Assembly (NCBI RefSeq): GCF_047730085.1
Contig: NZ_CP159830.1
Coordinates: forward strand, 930,001-994,000
Origin: Njordibacter sp937773555
Lineage (GTDB): Bacteria; Pseudomonadota; Gammaproteobacteria; Pseudomonadales; Balneatricaceae
Length of the DNA stretch: 64,000 bases
Direction: 5' to 3'
In this document: positions 36,551 through 43,370 of the stretch, piece after piece
Numbering within the stretch: position 1 is the stretch's first letter
Layout of the letters: each line of letters opens with the position of its first letter
The notes under the pieces: model-generated
What the model was told of the DNA's origin: nothing
Databases searched by the model: none
What the model saw: only the letters and a program-made list of their open reading frames with translations
Program-made: the position numbers and the translations under genes

Positions 36551-36955
36551 ATGCTTGGAAATAAAGCCGGAACATTAATTTTAAAGGAAACCAGTAAGCC
36601 GATAGCATCTGGAAAATATGGATTACCTGCTATGGAAACACACAATGTTGGCAGCGGAAAGCTTGTAGGTCATGATGTTATGGCACGAGCAACATTTACT
36701 GCTGAGATGAGACCTGACGGTTCATGGTTGGGTGCGTGTTCTGCTGGAATTATAGCCTGCGAAAAAGGTGTTGCCACATTTATATGCAATGGTGTTGGGA
36801 ACATGACGGAAGCTGGTGGTGTGTCGTTTAAAGGTGGCGCTTCATTTGAAACTACATCTGAAGCGTTATCTGAACTGAATGGTAAGTATTATATGTTTAC
36901 TTACGAATCTGATGCAGAGGGTAATGCAGAATGGAACCTTTATCCCTGTAAATAA
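36551..36955 (+). CDS. Small cysteine-containing protein, possibly related to the preceding gene
   Basis: A 134-residue protein behind a clear AAGGAGAG ribosome site. It has four cysteines (GACSAG, IACEKG, FICNG and the final YPCK) and an alternating beta-strand look with FTAEMRPDGSWLG and MFTYESDAEGNAEWNLY. Unlike its neighbour it has no signal peptide at the start used, which is odd for a cysteine-rich product; an export leader may have been lost when the shared upstream leader was joined to it. The fold may be the same small beta-barrel type, a weak inference. A terminator follows. Confidence 0.55.
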   Translation: MLGNKAGTLILKETSKPIASGKYGLPAMETHNVGSGKLVGHDVMARATFTAEMRPDGSWLGACSAGIIACEKGVATFICNGVGNMTEAGGVSFKGGASFETTSEALSELNGKYYMFTYESDAEGNAEWNLYPCK

Positions 36956-36964
36956 TACAAACAT

Positions 36965-36993
36965 AGGCTTAGAGCTCCAGTTCTAAGCCTTTT
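36965..36993 (+). terminator. Intrinsic terminator
   Basis: AGGCTTAGA pairs perfectly with TCTAAGCCT across an 8-base loop, followed by TTTT and more T-rich sequence, 10 bases after the stop of the gene at 36551. Confidence 0.75.
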
Positions 36994-37144
36994 CATTATT
37001 TTTATGCCACCTTAATATTTTCAGACCTGAACTGCGTATAACAGCTGCAGCTTTTGAATTATCGGCACGCCACTTTAGCTTTATTAATGCTGTTATTAGT
37101 CAAGCTAAAACTATACGTTTTTTCACTTAAACATAAAGATCAAT

Positions 37145-37399
37145 CTACTCAACGTACTTTCCGCTAGCAAAAGCATAGCGTGAATTACGCACCTTAGTTA
37201 TAAATTTCAGAGGCACGAATCCGTTCTTTAGGGTATCATTTGCAAAAGTTCGCTTCTGAGAACTGTTCCAATTAAGTCCGCCTGAAAGATAAGCATCTTT
37301 TAATGCCACAACATAATCCATATTAGTGGTGTTGCCATTTATCCCCGTGAACCAACTCAAAATAAAGGGACTTTCAAGCGGATTTGTGGTGGGATGCAA
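37145..37399 (-). pseudogene. Fragment of a DUF1524-type HNH endonuclease
   Basis: From about 37321 to 37145 the translation (DYVVALKDAYLSGGLNWNSS, then KRTFAND) matches the core of secreted HNH nucleases of the DUF1524/GmrSD group, where the pattern is DHVVALxDAxxSGxxxW...FAND. The catalytic His after Asp reads Tyr, and the part after FAND departs from the expected NLxxV pattern, so the gene is broken and presumably inactive. The N-terminal third of the open frame runs into the 61-bp att-like repeat and is not nuclease sequence. Only the middle of the ancestral gene survives. Confidence 0.6.
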
Positions 37400-37513
37400 C
37401 CGGAAAACAAGGGCAAATGGCGTCCCAGAGAGACGGCGCGTCTATGGCTAAGAGCTATTTATTATATGTGGTTGTTGGTTATAGTAGCTCAAATGTGTAC
37501 CAACCCGTGTACC
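37372..37513. repeat. Middle att-like copy B: 61-bp repeat plus 12-bp repeats
   Basis: Bases 37372-37432 match 39534-39594 at 56 of 61 positions, including an exact copy of the last 15 bases of the tRNA-Arg gene (37418-37432). The sequence to the right (ACGGCGCGTCTA) follows copy A instead, and two TACC-bearing repeats at 12-base spacing follow (TACC at 37498 and 37510). It therefore looks like a junction: the right end of one element, the tRNA-derived core, then the left end of the next. Confidence 0.75.
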
Positions 37514-37673
37514 AAAAAAGTAATCTGCCCCCCTTAACTAAGGTCAAATTAGTGTGAAACAGTGGCTAAGTGACACTCTAAAATCTCAACAACTTTATTA
37601 GATTTAACAAAAAATGGAGCACGTTAATCTTAGCGCTAACTATTGGTTATGATGTTGAATTATAGGGGAAAGC

Positions 37674-37841
37674 ATGAAGGGTAAAAAGATCATCTTTACT
37701 ATCCTTGGTTTAGTGTGTTTTGTAGTGTTTGTTGTAGCTTGCTTAGGAATGTACACGTTTAATTATCTTGCTAGCCTACCGGGATATAGTGTTGATGGTA
37801 ATAAATGTTTTGAAATCGATCCTCGAATTGGCTGTGATTAA
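37674..37841 (+). CDS. 55-residue membrane protein
   Basis: A small gene with AGGGGA 5 bases before the ATG. The product has a basic start (MKGKK), one long hydrophobic helix (about residues 6-27) and a short periplasmic tail with two cysteines (GNKCFEID and IGCD), which could form a disulfide. No family is recognised. It lies in the second tRNA-Arg-associated unit and may be co-expressed with the gene at 37956. Confidence 0.55.
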   Translation: MKGKKIIFTILGLVCFVVFVVACLGMYTFNYLASLPGYSVDGNKCFEIDPRIGCD

Positions 37842-37955
37842 GATTAAAAATCAGAAAAATTCTTAGTTTCCTTCCTGTAGGCTTGGTTTGTTGGAGACAA
37901 CATTAAAACTGGTTTATACACTAATAATAGCCCTAAAGGGGTAAGGAAAATAACT

Positions 37956-38309
37956 ATGGATCAAAATTTAAGAGCCGCCATACAGACGAGTACGTTTTAC
38001 TACTTCTTGATCGCTACAGTGCTTCTAACCATCGCACAACTATCAACCATGATGGTCATCGTGCTGGCTGACATCTCAGGTAAAGAAAACGTGGTTGCTG
38101 CATCTGTTATTGGGCCATGCTTTGTGGGCGTGTTTGCCATCTTTAGAATGATGACCAACATGCAATACCTAGTCCGTGACATGGATGATGGCATGAGAGC
38201 AACGAACTACGGAGTAGCTATGACAGCAATCCCATTTTCGGTTCTCAAGTTTGTTTTTGCGCTAATCTTCGTGGTGGTTGCTGTAGTGCAACTGATGGCG
38301 ATACTCTAA
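37956..38309 (+). CDS. Small multi-pass membrane protein
   Basis: A 117-residue protein with three to four hydrophobic helices: about residues 13-37 (YYFLIATVLLTIAQLSTMMV), 45-63 and 90-116. A charged loop with MQYLVRDMDDGMR lies between the second and third. AAGGA stands upstream of the ATG. The family is not recognised. It is cargo of the second tRNA-Arg-associated unit, between a small membrane gene and a secreted lectin-like gene. Confidence 0.6.
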   Translation: MDQNLRAAIQTSTFYYFLIATVLLTIAQLSTMMVIVLADISGKENVVAASVIGPCFVGVFAIFRMMTNMQYLVRDMDDGMRATNYGVAMTAIPFSVLKFVFALIFVVVAVVQLMAIL

Positions 38310-38411
38310 CGTAACATTGATTTAATCTGGAACGTGTAGCATTTAAATATTCATCAGTGTCCTGTGAATTTGGGCATTGATGAATTTTATTTCGTACAGC
38401 TTGCTAAAGGG

Positions 38412-38999
38412 ATGAAACCAATCAAAACACTGCTAACCATACTCTTCATATCACTTTTGTCGTCTCCTAGTTGGAGTGAGTCTGAAGTTCATATGGTAGA
38501 ACTTAAATTACTGAATAATTTAGATGATATAAGAGGGTTTTGTATTGACATTAAAGGACATAAACTTAAAGCTAAAATAAGTAGGGGAATTCAGGTACAT
38601 TCATGTTACTCGTATCAGGGAAAAATTGCCGTTGATCAAGGTTTAGATGCTAATAAATTGAAGCAAAAACAATTGTTCTTTCCTTATTTTAATGTTTGTG
38701 TACGTTCAGCTTCTTCTAATAAACCTATGAATTTAAGCCTTATAAAATGTGGGAATACACAAGAATTTGTATTTACTCAAGACAATACAATACGTTTAAA
38801 AAGTAATAAAAACTTATGTCTTACAGTTGCAAAAGGAAATTCAAGAAATGGTGGAGGTGGGTCACCCTTGCATTTGATAAGAAATTTATCTATGCAAATA
38901 TGTAATGAGCAAAAGTCTATTTATAAGACTTGGGGTGTAAGGGGTTTTAAAAAAGGTTTGCTTTTTACAGAAGAAATCTCAAAATTTTCGTCAAATTAA
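38412..38999 (+). CDS. Secreted beta-trefoil (ricin B lectin-like) protein
   Basis: A protein of about 195 residues with a signal peptide (MKPIKTLLTILFISLLSSPS, cleavage near WSES). The rest shows three rough repeats of the beta-trefoil type, each with Cys-bearing strands: FCIDIKGHKL to VHSCYSYQG, VCVRSASSNKP to LIKCGNTQEF, and LCLTVAKGN to QICNEQKS. Ricin B-type domains usually bind sugars. I used ATG 38412 for the signal peptide; a GTG at 38364 adds 16 residues and is less likely. The gene is much richer in A and T than the surrounding metabolic genes, consistent with recent transfer. It is cargo of the second unit. Confidence 0.55.
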   Translation: MKPIKTLLTILFISLLSSPSWSESEVHMVELKLLNNLDDIRGFCIDIKGHKLKAKISRGIQVHSCYSYQGKIAVDQGLDANKLKQKQLFFPYFNVCVRSASSNKPMNLSLIKCGNTQEFVFTQDNTIRLKSNKNLCLTVAKGNSRNGGGGSPLHLIRNLSMQICNEQKSIYKTWGVRGFKKGLLFTEEISKFSSN

Positions 39000-39290
39000 A
39001 CCCTGAACCTAATCTATATATCCTCAGTGCTTCCCAGAATGATGAAATCTTACAATGAAGACAGTTGATCAAAGGTTAACGCAAGGCAGCGTTATAAGAA
39101 ACCTCCACCCTCACCAAAGCCATACAGCTAAAATTTAGCCTTACTTGAGGCGGGCTATCCTTTTGAGTTGGATTTAGCTTACTTGAGTAAACTTGAGGGA
39201 TGTGAGTAAGTTCAGCATAAGTCATATATCAATGACAGGTTGATATTAGTAAAGTTATAGCCATCATTACAACCTTTCAAGGACGGACAC

Positions 39291-39344
39291 ATGAGTATCA
39301 AAAAGATAATCACAGGATTAACGATTTCGCTAATACTGGCATAG
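39291..39344 (+). pseudogene. Signal-peptide-only gene stub
   Basis: Behind an AAGGA site, the 17-codon frame MSIKKIITGLTISLILA ends in TAG. It closely resembles the leader of the Sel1-repeat protein at 22905 (MSIRKVLLGLTLILL). Only the signal peptide remains; the sequence after the stop runs towards the repeats at 39386. I read it as the truncated start of a secreted-protein gene. Confidence 0.55.
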
Positions 39345-39385
39345 CCATTCTCCACTGATTTAATGTGCCTTAATTATAGGTTTTA

Positions 39386-39465
39386 GGTACACAGTTTTTT
39401 ATCAAGTGGGATATTTTTTGGTACACAAAACGGTTTCCATGAATCTGTGTACCAACCTGTGTACC
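39386..39465. repeat. TGTGTACC repeats in direct and inverted orientation
   Basis: Two TGTGTACC copies in direct orientation with TACC at 39450 and 39462 (12-base spacing) and two inverted copies, GGTACACA at 39386 and 39420. The same 12-base unit occurs in att-like copies A and B. The arrangement resembles arm-type sites bound by tyrosine integrases, placed 115-195 bases from the tRNA-derived core. Confidence 0.65.
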
Positions 39466-39533
39466 TAAAGCTTTAGGCTTTGGCGATACCGTAAAATACC
39501 GCATGGGAGGATAATAACTCGATATAAGGGCGT

Positions 39534-39594
39534 TTTCAAACGGATTTGTGGTGGGATGAAACCGGAAAATAAGGGGGAATGGCGTCCCAGAGAG
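39534..39594. repeat. Right att-like copy C, running into tRNA-Arg
   Basis: The 61-bp repeat also found at 37372-37432 (five mismatches). Its last 15 bases are the 3' end of the intact tRNA-Arg gene, and the rest is flanking sequence. Confidence 0.75.
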
Positions 39595-39656
39595 GAGTCG
39601 AACCTCCGGCCTGCCGCTTAGGAGGCGGCTGCTCTATCCAGCTGAGCTACTGGGAC
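39580..39656 (-). tRNA. tRNA-Arg (anticodon CCU)
   Basis: A 77-base cloverleaf read on the minus strand, starting GTCCCAGTAGCTCAG and ending GGGACG plus an encoded CCA. The acceptor arm (GTCCCAG/CTGGGAC), D-arm, anticodon stem GCCGC/GCGGC with loop CTCCTAA, and T-arm GGAGGTTCGACTCCTC all form. It decodes AGG. Its 3' end is the integration core repeated at 37418-37432 and 35456-35469. Confidence 0.93.
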
Positions 39657-39775
39657 GGTGTAGCCGCGCATTCTAACAGCTAGCGAATTCTATGGGTACC
39701 TGCGTCTTATATAAATGTTGTAAATAATGAGGTATTTATGCAATTTATATAAACGCTAAAAATTGTGCTAATGTT

Positions 39776-39794
39776 AATAAGAATGATTTGCATT
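39776..39794. promoter_or_regulatory. Fur-like box
   Basis: The minus-strand 19-mer AATGCAAATCATTCTTATT agrees with the common Fur box AATGAGAATCATTCTCATT at 16 of 19 positions. It lies 63 bases before the start at 39857, at promoter distance, so the downstream iron operon should be repressed when iron is plentiful. Confidence 0.7.
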
Positions 39795-39856
39795 AAGATT
39801 AAAGATTGTTTATGATACAAGCATCAACTTAACTCAACTTTAATCAGAGAAAAACC

Positions 39857-41248
39857 ATGATCAAAACACTTCTTTCTGTAGTTGTTGCCGCTAGCGTAAC
39901 CTTAACAGGCCAAGCCAACGCGGGTGGACATGCAGAGGTTTATGCAGGCTTCCCCATCACAGTAAAAAACTATTCTGGTAGCAAAACCCATTCGGAGGCT
40001 TATACTGGCCAAATAGCACGACATGTTTTGCACAATTCAGCCAAAAAGTTGGTCAGTAGGGGTGCTAGCCTAGAGCAAACTAAAGCGTACTTTAATGGTA
40101 AAGAGCCGGGTAGAGTTATTGTAGACCCAGTTTCAAAAGACGGCTTCCCAGTGCTACAAACACATGTAGATAAAATCTCAAAAGGCAAAAATCTTTCTGG
40201 GAAAGCCTATAAGGGCTTGATTTCTGGCATGCCTGGTGGGCTCACAGGGGCTGAGTTGCTAGACTTGTTGCTAGAAAAGGCTGCAGCCACAGAAAAAGGC
40301 TTTGACCCTTTAACAGGCTATGACTACACGCAGTTGGTTTCTAAATTCACTATGGGCGCTGTGTTTTACAATCAGGCGGTAGATAATTACTTAGATGAAA
40401 AGCTAGGTGCGAATGTGAATCCAAACAACAAGGCATACAAAGAGGGTAAGGCCTATACAGGTAAAGAGCACGTATGGGACGAGGCCTTTGGTTATTTTGG
40501 CGCCCCAGCTCACACCATGACGTTAACTGCTGCAGAAGTTTATGGTATCGCTAAGCAAAAAGCAGACAGCTTTGACAAGGCTGACTACAATAACGATGGC
40601 AAGGTGTCGTTAGTTACTGAGATGGCCTATGCTCACGCATACTACGCAGCCTCGTTTGATAAGGGTGGTAAAACTAAGTACCTTCATACTATTGTTCAGG
40701 CCTTTTTAGATGGCCGCAACCTAATATCTTCTGCTAATGGTGAAGCGCTTACAACTGGCCAACGCAGTGAATTGATGGGCTATGCAGGCATTATTAAAAG
40801 CCAATGGCAGCGCCTAATTGCTGAAGCTGTGTTTAAGTATGCAGGTTCTGTATACGGTGACATTGAAAAGCTAGAAACTATTATTGAAGCTAATGGTGAT
40901 GCTGTGAAGGCTTATCGTAACTACGCCAAGCACTGGGGTGAGTTAAAAGGTTTTGCCTTAGCCTTGGAAGCCGGTGGTGTAAACCTTGGTGAAACAGGGG
41001 TTAAGTTAAATAGGTTGCTTGGGTACAGCCCAGTGTTGTTAGGTAATACTCAAGTTGCTGCCCTAGTTAATGGTGAGTTTGTGCAAAGCTCGTCGGTGAG
41101 TATGGCTGAGTATCGGGTGCAGATGATTAAGTTACAAAAACTGATGATCGATGATTTTGGCGTCGAAGCTCGTAGCAAAGATGTGACGGCAAACTTAGCT
41201 CAGCTTGTAGATTCGCTGGGTGAAGCTTTGGCAGCAGAAAATGATTAA
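39857..41248 (+). CDS. DUF4856-like secreted protein in an iron uptake operon
   Basis: A 463-residue exported protein with a clean signal peptide (MIKTLLSVVVAASVTLTGQANA). The sequence recalls the DUF4856 family: an early FPITVKNYSG segment, a helical core with GAVFYNQAVDNYL, and the conserved HVWDEAFGYFGAP. An EF-hand-like loop, DKADYNNDGKVS, is present near residue 243. The role of the family is not established. Position behind a Fur-like box and upstream of FbpABC genes makes a part in iron capture likely, inference only. The next gene starts 18 bases later, so it leads a probable five-gene operon. Confidence 0.75.
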   Translation: MIKTLLSVVVAASVTLTGQANAGGHAEVYAGFPITVKNYSGSKTHSEAYTGQIARHVLHNSAKKLVSRGASLEQTKAYFNGKEPGRVIVDPVSKDGFPVLQTHVDKISKGKNLSGKAYKGLISGMPGGLTGAELLDLLLEKAAATEKGFDPLTGYDYTQLVSKFTMGAVFYNQAVDNYLDEKLGANVNPNNKAYKEGKAYTGKEHVWDEAFGYFGAPAHTMTLTAAEVYGIAKQKADSFDKADYNNDGKVSLVTEMAYAHAYYAASFDKGGKTKYLHTIVQAFLDGRNLISSANGEALTTGQRSELMGYAGIIKSQWQRLIAEAVFKYAGSVYGDIEKLETIIEANGDAVKAYRNYAKHWGELKGFALALEAGGVNLGETGVKLNRLLGYSPVLLGNTQVAALVNGEFVQSSSVSMAEYRVQMIKLQKLMIDDFGVEARSKDVTANLAQLVDSLGEALAAEND

Positions 41249-41266
41249 CTGTTGGCTTAGTCAATA

Positions 41267-42265
41267 GTGCAATGGCTACTTGAGTTTGCACAATCTTGGT
41301 TTTCTGAACTTACGGGTTTAGTTAGCCAAGGTAGCAAGCGCGTGTTTCTAGGTTATTTATTAAGTGCTGCTATATTAGCCATTATATGGCTCATGTGGCA
41401 GCGCAAGCTTAACTTTATGGCCGCTGTGGGCTGGTTCTTTCGGCGTGAAACTTGGTGGTCTAGGTCCAGTCGATCGGACTACCAGTTGATGCTGCTCAAT
41501 CAGCCTCTAATGCTGCTGTTAAGCCCACTCTTGCTCAGCAAGCTGGTACTTGCTACTAGCATCTTCTATAGCCTTAGTGATTGGGTGGTTCGGCCCTTAT
41601 GGTCGTCTGACATATCTGCCTTTTGGGTATCAGTGCTGTTTACAGCATGTTTATTTGTAGTGGATGATGCAAGCCGTTATTATCTACATCGGCTCATGCA
41701 CCGCTGGCCTGCTTTGTGGGCTTTCCATCGAGTACACCATACTGCTGAAAGCTTAACGCCGTTTACGGTTTTTCGTACGCACCCCGTCGAGGGAGTGCTG
41801 TTTGGCTTGAGGAGTGCCCTAGTGCAAGGGTTTTTAATCGGTATTTTTGTATTTTTATTTTATGATCGAGTGACCTTGCTGAGTGTATTGGGGGCCAATG
41901 TATTTACCGCTGCATTAAATTTTCTGGGGTCTAATTTACGTCATTCCCCAGTACCTATTAGTTATGGTAAAACGCTAGAGCGGTGGCTTATTTCTCCAGC
42001 GCAACATCAAATACATCACTCCCAAGCGCGCGAGCACTGGAACAAAAACTTTGGTGCATTTATTGCGGTGTGGGATCGAGTGGGTAACACTTTAGAGTAT
42101 GGTTCTAACACACAAGATTTAACCTATGGTCTGAGACATCAAAAACCCCAAGAGCATCAACTAGTCACCTTGTACTGGCAGCCTTTTAAACACTGCTGGC
42201 GCTGCTTGCGGCGCACCAAGATAAAACCCAATAGCGCCATGAGCGCCATAAGTGAGACACCATAA
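41267..42265 (+). CDS. Fatty acid hydroxylase/sterol desaturase family membrane protein
   Basis: A 332-residue di-iron membrane oxygenase. The histidine boxes of the family are visible: HRLMHRW, AFHRVHHTAE, then HSPVP and HQIHHSQAREHWNKNFG. Several hydrophobic segments surround them, including residues 24-43 and 127-143. These enzymes hydroxylate or desaturate lipid-like substrates using oxygen and iron. The start is a GTG 18 bases after the preceding stop. Its stop directly abuts the start of the iron-binding protein gene, so it is within the iron operon, an unusual partner. The substrate is unknown. Confidence 0.85.
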   Translation: MQWLLEFAQSWFSELTGLVSQGSKRVFLGYLLSAAILAIIWLMWQRKLNFMAAVGWFFRRETWWSRSSRSDYQLMLLNQPLMLLLSPLLLSKLVLATSIFYSLSDWVVRPLWSSDISAFWVSVLFTACLFVVDDASRYYLHRLMHRWPALWAFHRVHHTAESLTPFTVFRTHPVEGVLFGLRSALVQGFLIGIFVFLFYDRVTLLSVLGANVFTAALNFLGSNLRHSPVPISYGKTLERWLISPAQHQIHHSQAREHWNKNFGAFIAVWDRVGNTLEYGSNTQDLTYGLRHQKPQEHQLVTLYWQPFKHCWRCLRRTKIKPNSAMSAISETP

Positions 42266-43315
42266 ATGAGATCTTTTAATTTAATCAACAGCCTTTTAAT
42301 ATCTGCTATTACTGCAAGTATTTTGGCAGTAACAAGCGCCCAAGCCAGTGGCGTGGTGAACGTTTATTCAGCCCGTAAAGAAGCCTTGATTAAACCCTTG
42401 TTAGACCAGTTTAGTAACACCACGGGCATTAAGGTCAACCTAATTACTGGCAAGGCAGATGCTTTATTAAAACGCTTGCAGGTTGAGGGTAGTGCAACAC
42501 CTGCAGATTTATTTATTACTGTAGATGCTGGTCGTCTGCATCGGGCTAAAGAGGCAGGTGTACTAAAGCCAGTATCTGTACCATTGTTAGAAGAGACCAT
42601 TCCAAAAGAACTTAGGGATGAAGCGGGTTACTGGTATGGATTAACTCTCAGGGCTAGGCCCATTATCTATGCCAAAGACCGGGTCACACCCTCTGATTTG
42701 TCTACCTACGAAGCCTTAGCTGAAGCTCAATGGGGTGGCCGCCTATGTTTGCGGTCGTCGCAATCAGTTTATAATCAGTCCTTGGTAGCTGCTACGATTG
42801 ATGCGCTAGGCGCTTCAAAAACTCAGAGTTGGATGGAAGGCATGGTTAAAAACCTTGCTAAAGCGCCTTCAGGTGGCGATACTGACCAGCTAAAAGCCGT
42901 GGCGGCGGGGGTATGTGACGTGACCATCGTCAATACCTACTATTTGGCCCGGATGATTAATAGTAGCAAACAAGCTGACCAGTCTGTGGCTAGCCAGTTG
43001 GCGGTATTCTGGCCCAATCAGAATGGTTCAGGGGGATTGGGCCGTGGGGCACACTTTAATGTGAGTGGTGCAGGCTTTACTAAATATGGAAAGCACCCCA
43101 AGCAAGCCCAAGCACTGTTAGAGTATCTTGCATCTGAGTCAGCACAGGCTTGGTATGCAGAAATTAATAACGAATACCCGGTGGTAGAGGGCGTAGAAGT
43201 TTCATCGGCTCTTAAGGGCTTTGGCGCTTATAAGATGGACTCGATCGACCTAGAAATATTAGGCCAGAATAACCGGCAAGCAGTTCAATTAATGGACCGT
43301 GCTGGATGGCGATAA
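42266..43315 (+). CDS. fbpA: Ferric iron ABC transporter binding protein (FbpA/FutA-like)
   Basis: A 349-residue periplasmic binding protein with a signal peptide ending near SAQASG, followed by VVNVYSARKEALIKPLL, the hallmark start of FbpA/FutA iron-binding proteins. The family's tandem tyrosines near the C-terminal half are seen in NTYYLARM. Other landmarks are GLTLRARPIIYAKDRV and the IEINNEYPVVEGV-type end (here YAEINNEYPVVEG). It delivers ferric iron to the permease at 43371. The ATG directly follows the preceding stop, so translation is coupled. Confidence 0.9.
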   Translation: MRSFNLINSLLISAITASILAVTSAQASGVVNVYSARKEALIKPLLDQFSNTTGIKVNLITGKADALLKRLQVEGSATPADLFITVDAGRLHRAKEAGVLKPVSVPLLEETIPKELRDEAGYWYGLTLRARPIIYAKDRVTPSDLSTYEALAEAQWGGRLCLRSSQSVYNQSLVAATIDALGASKTQSWMEGMVKNLAKAPSGGDTDQLKAVAAGVCDVTIVNTYYLARMINSSKQADQSVASQLAVFWPNQNGSGGLGRGAHFNVSGAGFTKYGKHPKQAQALLEYLASESAQAWYAEINNEYPVVEGVEVSSALKGFGAYKMDSIDLEILGQNNRQAVQLMDRAGWR

Positions 43316-43370
43316 ATAATGTAGCGATATTCAATAGGTGGTAGACGTTAGATGATAGGTTATTGGGTTA

